Shown here: positions 1 through 7,270 of the stretch, piece after piece
Position numbering within the stretch: the first letter of the stretch is position 1
Layout: each line of letters starts with the position of its first letter
Source: Bryocella elongata
GTDB lineage: Bacteria > Acidobacteriota > Terriglobia > Terriglobales > Acidobacteriaceae
Reading direction: 5' to 3'
Length of the DNA stretch: 64,000 nucleotides
NCBI RefSeq assembly: GCF_900108185.1
Contig: NZ_FNVA01000006.1
Coordinates: 1 to 64,000, forward strand
Translations under genes and position numbers: made by a program
Notes under the pieces: generated by a model
What the model saw: the letters and a program-made list of their open reading frames with translations, nothing else
Database searches by the model: none
Told to the model about the DNA's origin: nothing

Positions 1-355
1 TGAGGCTCGTACGCATAGCTCGACCGGTCCACATCCAGCCCGGGGTCCCCAGCGGCAGGTCTTCGGCGCTGGGGTGGAGCAGCTTGCAGGCCCGGCATTC
101 GCTCAGTCCGTGCTCGGCCTGAACGAACGCCACCTCCGCCCTTAGACCGGCAAGCTTCAGCCCGCGGTTCTCATCCTCCAGGCCCTTCAGCCGCTGTGCC
201 TCGGCTACGTCCATCCCACCGTACTTCGGCTTCCAGGCATAGAACGTCGCCGCGCTGATCCCGTGCTCCCGGCACAACTCCGCCGTCTTCACGCCCGCCT
301 CGTGCTGCTTCAAGATCCCGATGATCTGCTCTTCGCTAAACCGACTCTTCTTCAT
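1..355 (-). pseudogene. Decayed IS3-family (IS407-like) transposase remnant, cut by the window edge
   Basis: Read on the minus strand from ATG at 355, the first ~70 residues are a typical IS3 OrfA N-terminus (starts MKKSRFSEEQIIGILKQHE, helix-turn-helix with ELCREHGIS and FYAWKPKYGGMD). The leucine-zipper end of OrfA is missing: at ENRGLK the reading passes directly into OrfB-like sequence (AEHGLSECRACKLL). About 40 bp of foreign sequence (39-79) then shifts the frame, after which OrfB resumes in another frame with LDVDRSSYAYEP. OrfA and OrfB are therefore fused by a deletion and broken by a small insertion, so the copy cannot make a working transposase. The DDE part would lie left of the window and cannot be judged. 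The family call is secure; the subgroup is from memory of IS407/ISxcd-type sequences. Confidence 0.75.
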
Positions 356-433
356 CCTCCGTCCTCCCGTTCCCATTACGAGAGAACTCCAGATCCAACT
401 GGCAGAGTTTGCTGGGGGCAGGTCACAGCCAAG

Positions 434-458
434 AAAAGCCCGCGAAAGCGGGCTTTTT
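434..458. terminator. Rho-independent terminator-like hairpin
   Basis: Stem GCCCGC/GCGGGC with a GAAA tetraloop, preceded by AAAA and followed by TTTTT, so it could work in both directions. It would separate the IS remnant from the mutagenesis cassette. The stem is almost the same as that of the hairpin downstream of rpsA near 13660. Confidence 0.75.
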
Positions 459-645
459 ACTTGGAAAGCTCTCTAGAGAGAGATCCTTTGCCGCGCTAAC
501 TCGAGAGACTTCTCTGCCTCGGGGTCTCTCGTATCTCCTCGGCCGAGGCATCCACGATGCTAGCGCCCTCGAAGGTGGCACGTCGCTACTGACCTTGGAG
601 CTCTAAAGAAAACGTTAATTACTTATTTTCAATTGCTTATGCGGC

Positions 646-657
646 CTGGTGCACCAG
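646..657. promoter_or_regulatory. Perfect 12-bp palindrome upstream of imuA
   Basis: CTGGTGCACCAG is fully self-complementary and lies 55 bp upstream of the imuA ATG, just before a TTGACA hexamer (675-680). Mutagenesis cassettes of this type are normally repressed by LexA, so a regulator site is expected here. I cannot say that this palindrome is the LexA box of this lineage. Confidence 0.35.
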
Positions 658-712
658 CTGCGATGCATGCCTGGTTGACAGTGGATGAGCGCAATAGGCG
701 AAGATAAGGCGA

Positions 713-2032
713 ATGTGCGCGCTGACCCTTTCTACCCAAACCCGGCTGCAGGTGGAGTCTGCGCTGGCGCGCAAGGCGCCTTCCGCACTCACTCCTCGGC
801 CGCGGACGATCCGCGAGCGCATGGGGTCAGGCTCAGAGATCCTCGACCATCTGCTGGATGGTGGCTTGCCTGTTGGAGCGGTTTCGGAGTTTGTGGGCAT
901 TACGGGGTCGGGCAGGACGACCATGGCACTGGCGTTCGCGGCGGCCATGGCGCAGGAGGCGCGCGTTGCGGCGTGGGTAGATGTCGCCGATGCGTTCGAC
1001 CCCGCCAGTGCGGCGCTGAACGGCGTGGATCTGGAGCGGCTGCTGTGGGTGCGTTGTGCATGCACGGGCGCTCCTTCAGCGGACAAGGGCGGTGAGGCCA
1101 TGGCGCCCTCGCGCTCCACTATGCTGCATGCCACGCAACCCCCGTCACCGCTGCGAGGCGGGGGTAGTCCGCATCCGCGTTCGGAGGGCCTGGGGATGCC
1201 TGAAGCCATCCAGGCGATGATGCAGGCTCATGGAGGCCTCAACGATCATCAGGAGAGGCGCGAGCGGAAGAAGGTTGGCACACCGGGAATGCCGAACCGC
1301 CCGCTATCGCCGGTGCTGGATCGCGAAGAACAGGTACCCACTGACCGACAGCCGCCACGGCGCGAGAAGGTTATCCGTGGCGTGCAGGCGGGCAGAGACA
1401 ATGCCGGCCGACGAGTCGACATTCAGGCCATGGAGGCAGCGCAGGGTGGTCCGCGTTGCGCGGAGCCGAAGCCGCATCCGCGCAAGAGTCCGGAGACAGC
1501 GCAGGTGAAGGCGGCGGTGATGCAGGCTGCTGCGGCCCAGGCAGCTCGAGCTTTAGATCCAGTTCGCCAGACTTCCGGTGCAACGTCCGCTCCTCGTCCC
1601 AAGAGGTCGTGGACAGATCTCGATCATGCATTGCGAGTCACTGATCTGTTGTTGCAGGCCGGAGGTTTTGGGCTCATCGTGCTGGACCTGGGAGACACGC
1701 CTGCAGAGAGGAGCTGGCGCATCCCGCTGGCGACGTGGTTTCGGTACCGTGCCGCGTGCGAGCGCTCGCGCACGAGCCTGCTATTGCTCACACAGCACCC
1801 GTGCGCGCGATCCAGCGCCGAGCTTGTCGTCCGTATGGAGGCCGGCGTGATGGAGTCCGCGGGCAAGGTGCTGACTGGCATGCGCTTCCGCATGGAGATC
1901 GAGCGGCAGCGCTTCCAGCACGTGCAAGCGGAGTATGAATCGAACCTCGTTGCCTTTCGCAAGGCACCGCAGCGCGCGGAACCTGGCGAAGCGAAAGGCA
2001 TGTGGAGAGGACGCGCGTCATGGGCCGTGTAG
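713..2032 (+). CDS. imuA: ImuA-like RecA-fold protein of the SOS mutagenesis cassette
   Basis: First gene of an imuA-imuB-dnaE2 cassette; ImuA proteins are RecA/SulA-like accessory factors for translesion synthesis by ImuB and DnaE2. The N-terminal ~115 residues carry a RecA-like P-loop region (GITGSGRTT at 62-70, with Arg in place of the usual Walker A Lys) and WVDVADAFDP. The second half of the fold returns at about residue 299 (WTDLDHALRV, then GLIVLDLGD). Between them lies an insertion of about 180 residues rich in Arg, Pro, Gln and Ala, probably disordered, which makes the protein 439 aa where family members are nearer 200-300. ATG 713 has only a close-set AAGG upstream, so the start is uncertain. 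It overlaps imuB by 13 bp. Identification rests strongly on the two downstream genes. Confidence 0.8.
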   Translation: MCALTLSTQTRLQVESALARKAPSALTPRPRTIRERMGSGSEILDHLLDGGLPVGAVSEFVGITGSGRTTMALAFAAAMAQEARVAAWVDVADAFDPASAALNGVDLERLLWVRCACTGAPSADKGGEAMAPSRSTMLHATQPPSPLRGGGSPHPRSEGLGMPEAIQAMMQAHGGLNDHQERRERKKVGTPGMPNRPLSPVLDREEQVPTDRQPPRREKVIRGVQAGRDNAGRRVDIQAMEAAQGGPRCAEPKPHPRKSPETAQVKAAVMQAAAAQAARALDPVRQTSGATSAPRPKRSWTDLDHALRVTDLLLQAGGFGLIVLDLGDTPAERSWRIPLATWFRYRAACERSRTSLLLLTQHPCARSSAELVVRMEAGVMESAGKVLTGMRFRMEIERQRFQHVQAEYESNLVAFRKAPQRAEPGEAKGMWRGRASWAV

Positions 2033-3528
2033 AGCCGCAATACGTGTGCGTGCATGTGCCTGAGTTCCCGGCGCAGGCACGGCTGCGGGTGCGGCCGGAG
2101 CAAGCGCTGGAGCCTGTGGTCATCCTCGAAGGTGAGCCGCCGTTGCAGGAGGTTTGCAGCACGACACGGAAGGCTCGGCAGCTTGCCGTAACGAACGGTA
2201 TGACGCGTGCGCAGGTGGAGGCGATTTCCGGACTCGTCCTGCTGCAACGTTCCATCGTGGAGGAGCGTGCAACGCGGTCCGCCATGCTGGGCATCGCCGC
2301 TGTGTTTACTCCGCGTGTGCAGGTCGTAGATACGCCGGCGAGCCTGACGTGCGTGTTCGACATGGCAGGTTCCGAGCTGCTCTTTGGAGGTGTGCAGGAT
2401 TCGACCCGATCGATTGCTCGTGCCGTGCGCTCTCTTGGGCTGAGGAGTCATCTTGCGGTCAGCGCCAACTTCCATGCTGCGGTATGTGCCGCTCCCTACG
2501 CTCTGCGCGGACCATGCATCCTTGCCCATCATCGTGAGCATGAGCACCTTGGTCGACTTCCTGTTGTGGCCTTACCGCTCACGGAAGAGCAGGCAAAGAC
2601 CTTCGATCTATGGGGAATCCGCACCCTTGCGGAGCTGGCAGCGCTGCCGGAGACGGATCTGATTACGCGGCTGGGGCAGGAGGGCAAGCGGTTGCGTTCG
2701 ATGGCGCGCGGAGAATGGCCGCATCTTATGGTGCCCGAGGAGGCGGCATTCACGCTGGAGGAGTTCGTGGAGTTCGATGCCCCGGAAGATCGGCTGGAAG
2801 CTCTGCTGTTCGTTGCTGGCCCCATGCTCGATCAACTCATCGCGCGTGCCAAGATGCACGCGCTGTCGCTCGCGTCGGTGACGATCACGCTGCCGCTCGA
2901 TGGTGGCGGGGAGCACGTGCGCACGCTGAAGCCCGCGCTCCCGCTGGCTGATCGTGCAGTTCTGCTGAAGCTGATGAACCTCGACCTGCAAGCACATCCA
3001 CCCTCGGCGGCGGTGATGGGCTTGTGGCTTCACGCAGAGCCGGGCAAGCGTGGCAAGGTGCAGATGGGACTCTTCAGCCCGCAGCTTCCAGAGCCGACGC
3101 GGCTGGATGTGACGCTCGCGCAGATTGAGGCGATGGTAGGTGAAGGGCGCGTGGGGTCGCCGCGGCTTTCCGATACGCATCGGCCGGACAGCTTCACCAT
3201 GGAACGCTTCGCTTCGCCCGCGAAGCCTTCGAATATATCAAGGCCGCAGCTTTCGACAGCGCTTCGCCGCGTGCGTGCACCGTTGGGGTTGCGCGTGTGG
3301 CTAGACGCTCCTGCTCGCAGGCCGAAGTCGTTCGCTTTCGAGAGCAGGCATTACACGGTCGCAGAAGCCTATGGCCCGTGGCGGCAGAGCGGAGAGTGGT
3401 GGAGCGAACGCGTGTGGTCGCGGGAGGAGTGGGATGTGCGCGCGGTGTGCGGCGAGAGCGTGCTGCTCTGCGTGCTTGCGCATGATCTGTTACGGGAGTT
3501 CTGGCAGATCGAGGCGTTCTATGACTGA
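2020..3528 (+). CDS. imuB: ImuB, catalytically inactive Y-family DNA polymerase homologue
   Basis: Y-family polymerase-like protein of about 502 aa that in known cassettes recruits DnaE2 to damaged DNA through the beta clamp. The N-terminus reads VCVHVPEFPAQA where active Y-family enzymes have the catalytic DxD, so the first metal ligand is absent, as is typical of ImuB. FDMAGSELLFGG matches the palm motif usually seen as DIDGxxxLFGG. HhH-type sequence near residue 205 (LWGIRTLAELAALPETDL) and a C-terminal ImuB-type tail (SGEWWSERVWSREEW) complete the family picture. ATG 2020 is preferred over GTG 2002 because GGAGAGG lies 9 nt upstream. Its stop overlaps the dnaE2 start (ATGACTGA), indicating translational coupling. 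Confidence 0.9.
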   Translation: MGRVEPQYVCVHVPEFPAQARLRVRPEQALEPVVILEGEPPLQEVCSTTRKARQLAVTNGMTRAQVEAISGLVLLQRSIVEERATRSAMLGIAAVFTPRVQVVDTPASLTCVFDMAGSELLFGGVQDSTRSIARAVRSLGLRSHLAVSANFHAAVCAAPYALRGPCILAHHREHEHLGRLPVVALPLTEEQAKTFDLWGIRTLAELAALPETDLITRLGQEGKRLRSMARGEWPHLMVPEEAAFTLEEFVEFDAPEDRLEALLFVAGPMLDQLIARAKMHALSLASVTITLPLDGGGEHVRTLKPALPLADRAVLLKLMNLDLQAHPPSAAVMGLWLHAEPGKRGKVQMGLFSPQLPEPTRLDVTLAQIEAMVGEGRVGSPRLSDTHRPDSFTMERFASPAKPSNISRPQLSTALRRVRAPLGLRVWLDAPARRPKSFAFESRHYTVAEAYGPWRQSGEWWSERVWSREEWDVRAVCGESVLLCVLAHDLLREFWQIEAFYD

Positions 3529-6500
3529 GGGCTATATAGAGCTTCATGCAGCCAGCGCGTTCAGCTTCCTTGAAGGCGCCTCGCAGCCGGAGGATCTTGT
3601 GCGGAGGGCCATGGAGTTGAAGATGCCATCCATCGCGGTGCTCGATCGCAACGGCCTCTATGGCTCAGCCCGTGCGCACAGCGCAGCGAAAGAGAACGGA
3701 ATGCGTGCTCATGTCGGTGCGGAGATCAGCGTGGCGGACCTGGGTTCGCGGCTGACGTTGCCGAAGGCACTGCCGCATCAGCACATAGCCGAGCCTGTGC
3801 GACTGCCTCTGCTCTGCACCTCGCGCGTTGGCTACCAGAACCTCTGTCAACTCATTACGCGCTTCAAGATGCGGGAACCGGCGAAGGGCGAAGGCGCGGC
3901 CCTGCTGGAGGATGTGCGCGAGTTTCGCGATGGATTGCTCTGCCTCACTGGCGGTGAGGAGGGACCGCTGGCTGCTGCACTTGCTGCCGGAGGGGAAGTC
4001 GAAGGGCGCAGATGTGTGGCGCAGCTCACGGAGATCTTCGGCGTACATAACGTCTACGTTGAGCTGCAACGTCATGGCTCGCGGGCAGAGGAGGCTCGCA
4101 ACCAGGCGGCGATTCGCATTGCGGAGTCGCTGCGCCTGCCGCTACTTGCCGCCAACGGCGTGCGGTATGCCACGCAGGTAGAGCGTGAGGTGCTGGATGT
4201 CTTCACCTCTATCCGCCACCATGTCTCGCTCGACGAGGCAGGCCGGTTGTTGCAGGCTAACTCGCAGCGTCATATCCGTACCGCACGAACGATGCGTGGG
4301 CTCTTTCACGATCTGCCCGAGGCGATTGAGAACACGGTGTATGTTTCCCAAAGGCTTGAGTTTGAGCTGAATAACCTTGGCTACGAGTTTCCAAGTTACG
4401 ACACACCGAATGGCGAGCCCATGGAGGTCTTCCTGCGCAAACGAGTTGCGGAAGGCATCAGCGTGCGGTATGGACCGAAGAACGACCCTGAGCTATTGGC
4501 GAAGGCGCAGAGGCAAGCGGAGCACGAGCTCGCATTGATCGAGAAGCTCGGCTTCTGCGGCTACTTCCTCATCGTGTGGGATATCGTGCGCTACTGCAAG
4601 ACGCACGACATCCTCATTCAGGGCCGCGGCAGCGCAGCGAACTCTGTAGTCTGCTATGCGCTGGAGATCACCGCCATCGACCCCGTAGGCATGGATCTGC
4701 TCTTCGAGCGCTTCCTCAACGAGAATCGCAAGGAGTGGCCGGATGTCGACCTCGACCTTCCCTCCGGCGACAAGCGTGAGCAGGCCATCCAGTATGTCTA
4801 CCAGCGTTACGGGCAGCTCGGTGCGGCGATGACCGCGAACGTCATCAGCTATCGCGGCAAGAGCGCGGCGCGTGAGGTCGGCAAAGCGCTGGGCTTCGAT
4901 GCGGAGACGCTGGCGCGGCTGACGGGACTGATCGGCCACTGGGAGTGGCGCAAGAAAGGTGAGACCATTGGCGACAACTTCGGGCATGCAGGCTTCGATG
5001 TGAGTCATTGGCGCATCGCGAAGTATGTGGAGCTGTGCGAACGCTTGCAAGACCTGCCGCGCCACCTCGGGCAGCACTCCGGTGGTATGGTCATCTGCCA
5101 GGGGCACCTCAATAAGGTGGTGCCATTGGAGCGTGCGTCCATGCCCGGCCGCAGCGTGGTCCAGTGGGATAAAGAAGACTGTGGCGACCTCGGCCTGGTG
5201 AAGATCGACCTCCTCGGCCTTGGCATGATGGCTGTGATGAAGGATTGCCTCACGCTTATTCCCGAGCACTATGGTGTTGGTGTCGATCTTGCGCAGCTTC
5301 CACAGGATGATCCCGAGGTCTACGACACGCTGTGCAGGGCGGATACCGTGGGCATGTTCCAGGTGGAGAGCCGTGCACAGATGGCATCGATCCCGCGCAA
5401 TGCACCACGCAGGTTCTATGACCTCGTCGTGCAGGTGGCAATCATCAGGCCGGGCCCGATCGTAGGCAAGATGATGCACCCCTACATGCGGCGCAGGCAG
5501 AAGAAGGAGGCGATTACCTATCCTGTGCCGGAGCTGGAGCCCGTTCTCAAGCGAACGCTCGGCGTACCGCTTTTCCAGGAGCAGTTGTTACGCATCGCGA
5601 TGGTCGTCGGCAACTTTAATGGCACGGAGGCCGATGAGCTGCGCAAGGCTGTCGGCATGCGGCGAAGCTGGAAGCGTATGCAGGAGCTGATGATGAAGCT
5701 TCGCAACGGCATGGCCGCGAACAATATCGCTCCGGAGACACAGGAGCACATCGTGCAGGGCATCCAATCATTCGCACTGTACGGCTTCCCCGAGTCACAC
5801 GCCGCAAGCTTCGCACTCATCGCGTACGCCTCGGCCTACTTCAAAGTGAAGTATCTCGCCGCCTTCACTGCTGCGATGCTCAACAACCAGCCGATGGGCT
5901 TTTACTCCTCTGCCGTTCTGGTGAAGGATGCACAGCGACATGGGCTCAAGGTGCGTTACATCGATGTGCAAACTTCGCAAGAGATATGCATTGTGGAGCA
6001 TGACGCCGATGGGTCGCTGTCGCTGCGATTGGGTTTGAATTATGTGCGAGGTCTGAAGGTCGCGGTGGCTCAGCAGCTTGTTGCGGTGCGCCGGTGCGGA
6101 GGGTTGTTTCGCAACGTGGATGATCTGGCTTTGCGTGTCCCTGCTCTCAACCGCAGCGATCTCGCTCAGCTTGCACGCATTGGCGCGCTTAACTCACTGG
6201 GAGGCGTGGAGCATCGCCGCGATGCCATCTGGCAGATCGAGCAGTCATCGCGCCCTGTGGGGCAACTGCTGCGCCAGGCCGCGGCTCATGCTGAAGGCGC
6301 CAACCCGCCACTGCGACAAATGAGCACAGGAGAACGGCTAGTGAGTGACTACTCCGGCACTAGCCTCACTACCGGTCCTCATCCCATGGCGTATCGCCGG
6401 GCCGAGTTGCGCAGGATGGGCGTGTTCTCTGCGCAGGAGCTTCAGAAGATGCGTGATGGACAGTACGTCACTGCAGCAGGTGCTGTCATCGCACGTCAAC

Positions 6501-6736
6501 GGCCAGGTACCGCGCTGGGCTTCATCTTTCTTTCGATGGAAGATGAGACCGGCATCGCCAACGTCGTCATTCATCCAGACCTCTACGAGCAGCAACGCAT
6601 GCTTGTTACACGCGGAAAATTTCTCAAGGTCTATGGACGGCTGCAGAACCAGGACACCGTCATCCATGTGAAGGCCGAGTATCTGGAGCTGATGACAACG
6701 GAGCCCCTTGATATGAAGTCGCATGATTTTCATTAG
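3521..6736 (+). CDS. dnaE2: Error-prone DNA polymerase III alpha subunit DnaE2 (ImuC)
   Basis: C-family polymerase of about 1071 aa, the usual DnaE2 length, which performs damage-induced mutagenic synthesis with ImuA and ImuB. It starts with the PHP domain (YIELHAASAFSFLEGAS); the metal-binding histidines are partly replaced there, as expected for DnaE2. Palm motifs include GRGSAANSVVCYAL and the catalytic PDVDLDLPSGD near residue 406. The thumb/fingers region contains GFPESHAASFALIAYAS and the family-typical MLNNQPMGFYSSAVLVKDA. A C-terminal OB fold (GFIFLSMEDETGIANVVI) closes the protein. It starts at ATG 3521, overlapping the imuB stop by 8 bp; the frame is open further upstream but only inside imuB. 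The three genes form one operon. Confidence 0.95.
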   Translation: MTEGYIELHAASAFSFLEGASQPEDLVRRAMELKMPSIAVLDRNGLYGSARAHSAAKENGMRAHVGAEISVADLGSRLTLPKALPHQHIAEPVRLPLLCTSRVGYQNLCQLITRFKMREPAKGEGAALLEDVREFRDGLLCLTGGEEGPLAAALAAGGEVEGRRCVAQLTEIFGVHNVYVELQRHGSRAEEARNQAAIRIAESLRLPLLAANGVRYATQVEREVLDVFTSIRHHVSLDEAGRLLQANSQRHIRTARTMRGLFHDLPEAIENTVYVSQRLEFELNNLGYEFPSYDTPNGEPMEVFLRKRVAEGISVRYGPKNDPELLAKAQRQAEHELALIEKLGFCGYFLIVWDIVRYCKTHDILIQGRGSAANSVVCYALEITAIDPVGMDLLFERFLNENRKEWPDVDLDLPSGDKREQAIQYVYQRYGQLGAAMTANVISYRGKSAAREVGKALGFDAETLARLTGLIGHWEWRKKGETIGDNFGHAGFDVSHWRIAKYVELCERLQDLPRHLGQHSGGMVICQGHLNKVVPLERASMPGRSVVQWDKEDCGDLGLVKIDLLGLGMMAVMKDCLTLIPEHYGVGVDLAQLPQDDPEVYDTLCRADTVGMFQVESRAQMASIPRNAPRRFYDLVVQVAIIRPGPIVGKMMHPYMRRRQKKEAITYPVPELEPVLKRTLGVPLFQEQLLRIAMVVGNFNGTEADELRKAVGMRRSWKRMQELMMKLRNGMAANNIAPETQEHIVQGIQSFALYGFPESHAASFALIAYASAYFKVKYLAAFTAAMLNNQPMGFYSSAVLVKDAQRHGLKVRYIDVQTSQEICIVEHDADGSLSLRLGLNYVRGLKVAVAQQLVAVRRCGGLFRNVDDLALRVPALNRSDLAQLARIGALNSLGGVEHRRDAIWQIEQSSRPVGQLLRQAAAHAEGANPPLRQMSTGERLVSDYSGTSLTTGPHPMAYRRAELRRMGVFSAQELQKMRDGQYVTAAGAVIARQRPGTALGFIFLSMEDETGIANVVIHPDLYEQQRMLVTRGKFLKVYGRLQNQDTVIHVKAEYLELMTTEPLDMKSHDFH

Positions 6737-7270
6737 GGTTTGCGAGAAAAATTCGCGAGTGGGATGGTTGTTAGTTATTTTGTGGATGCCTTCTTCACGG
6801 TCATTGAGGAAAAACATTAGGTGTTTCGGCAATCATCATCGCCGTAAAGCATATCTTCTGTTGGAAGGCTTGCATGAGGCGGGTCCTATCATGCTTTGGG
6901 GTCGCGGAGCCTGGGAGCCGCAACCGGAATTCGACGATGTTGAGTGTTGTCTGCGTGGCCGTATCTTGCGGTTTACGCTACGCGGATAATAGCTGAAAGG
7001 TGGCCGGACCCTCGCCAGGGCGAGCAGTACACGCAATATGCCACGGCCAACTCGGACGCTCAGCAAACAAGCTCCATCGAGAGAAATACTCCGCCGCCAT
7101 CCGAAAGTGGCATTCTGAGCGACGTCGCCCATGCCGACGCTGCCATGAGGTCAGCGTGAAGCTTGTCTGTGCGCGGTAGGTCGAGCGCGGGACGGTCTGG
7201 TATAGTCACGCCAACAGCCACCATTTCCCAGAGACCCACGAATAGCCTTTTGCAGGAGCGTATCGCCGTG
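6737..7270. other. 534-bp intergenic region, no gene recognised
   Basis: Short frames on both strands show no family resemblance and no ribosome-binding sites. A CTCGCC/GGCGAG inverted repeat lies at 7011-7024. TGGTATAGT (TATAGT 7201-7206) resembles an extended -10 box and is the best candidate promoter for the peptidase gene; no good -35 box is spaced from it. No strong terminator is visible after dnaE2. Confidence 0.5.

Larger units (their letters stand above)
356..712. other. Intergenic region between IS remnant and imuA
   Basis: No convincing coding sequence. It holds a rho-independent terminator-like hairpin (434-458), a cluster of short AGAGA/TCTCT self-complementary runs (about 465-535), an AT-rich patch (607-640) that contrasts with the surrounding GC-rich DNA, a perfect 12-bp palindrome (646-657) and a TTGACA hexamer at 675-680. 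The short frames here have no recognisable protein features. Confidence 0.6.

Noticed and set aside
1624-2547. 307-codon minus-strand open frame across imuA/imuB
   Set aside because: Crosses two recognised genes on the other strand and has no domain signature.
6723-6989. 88-codon frame after dnaE2
   Set aside because: Overlaps the dnaE2 end, lacks a ribosome-binding site and has no recognisable features.
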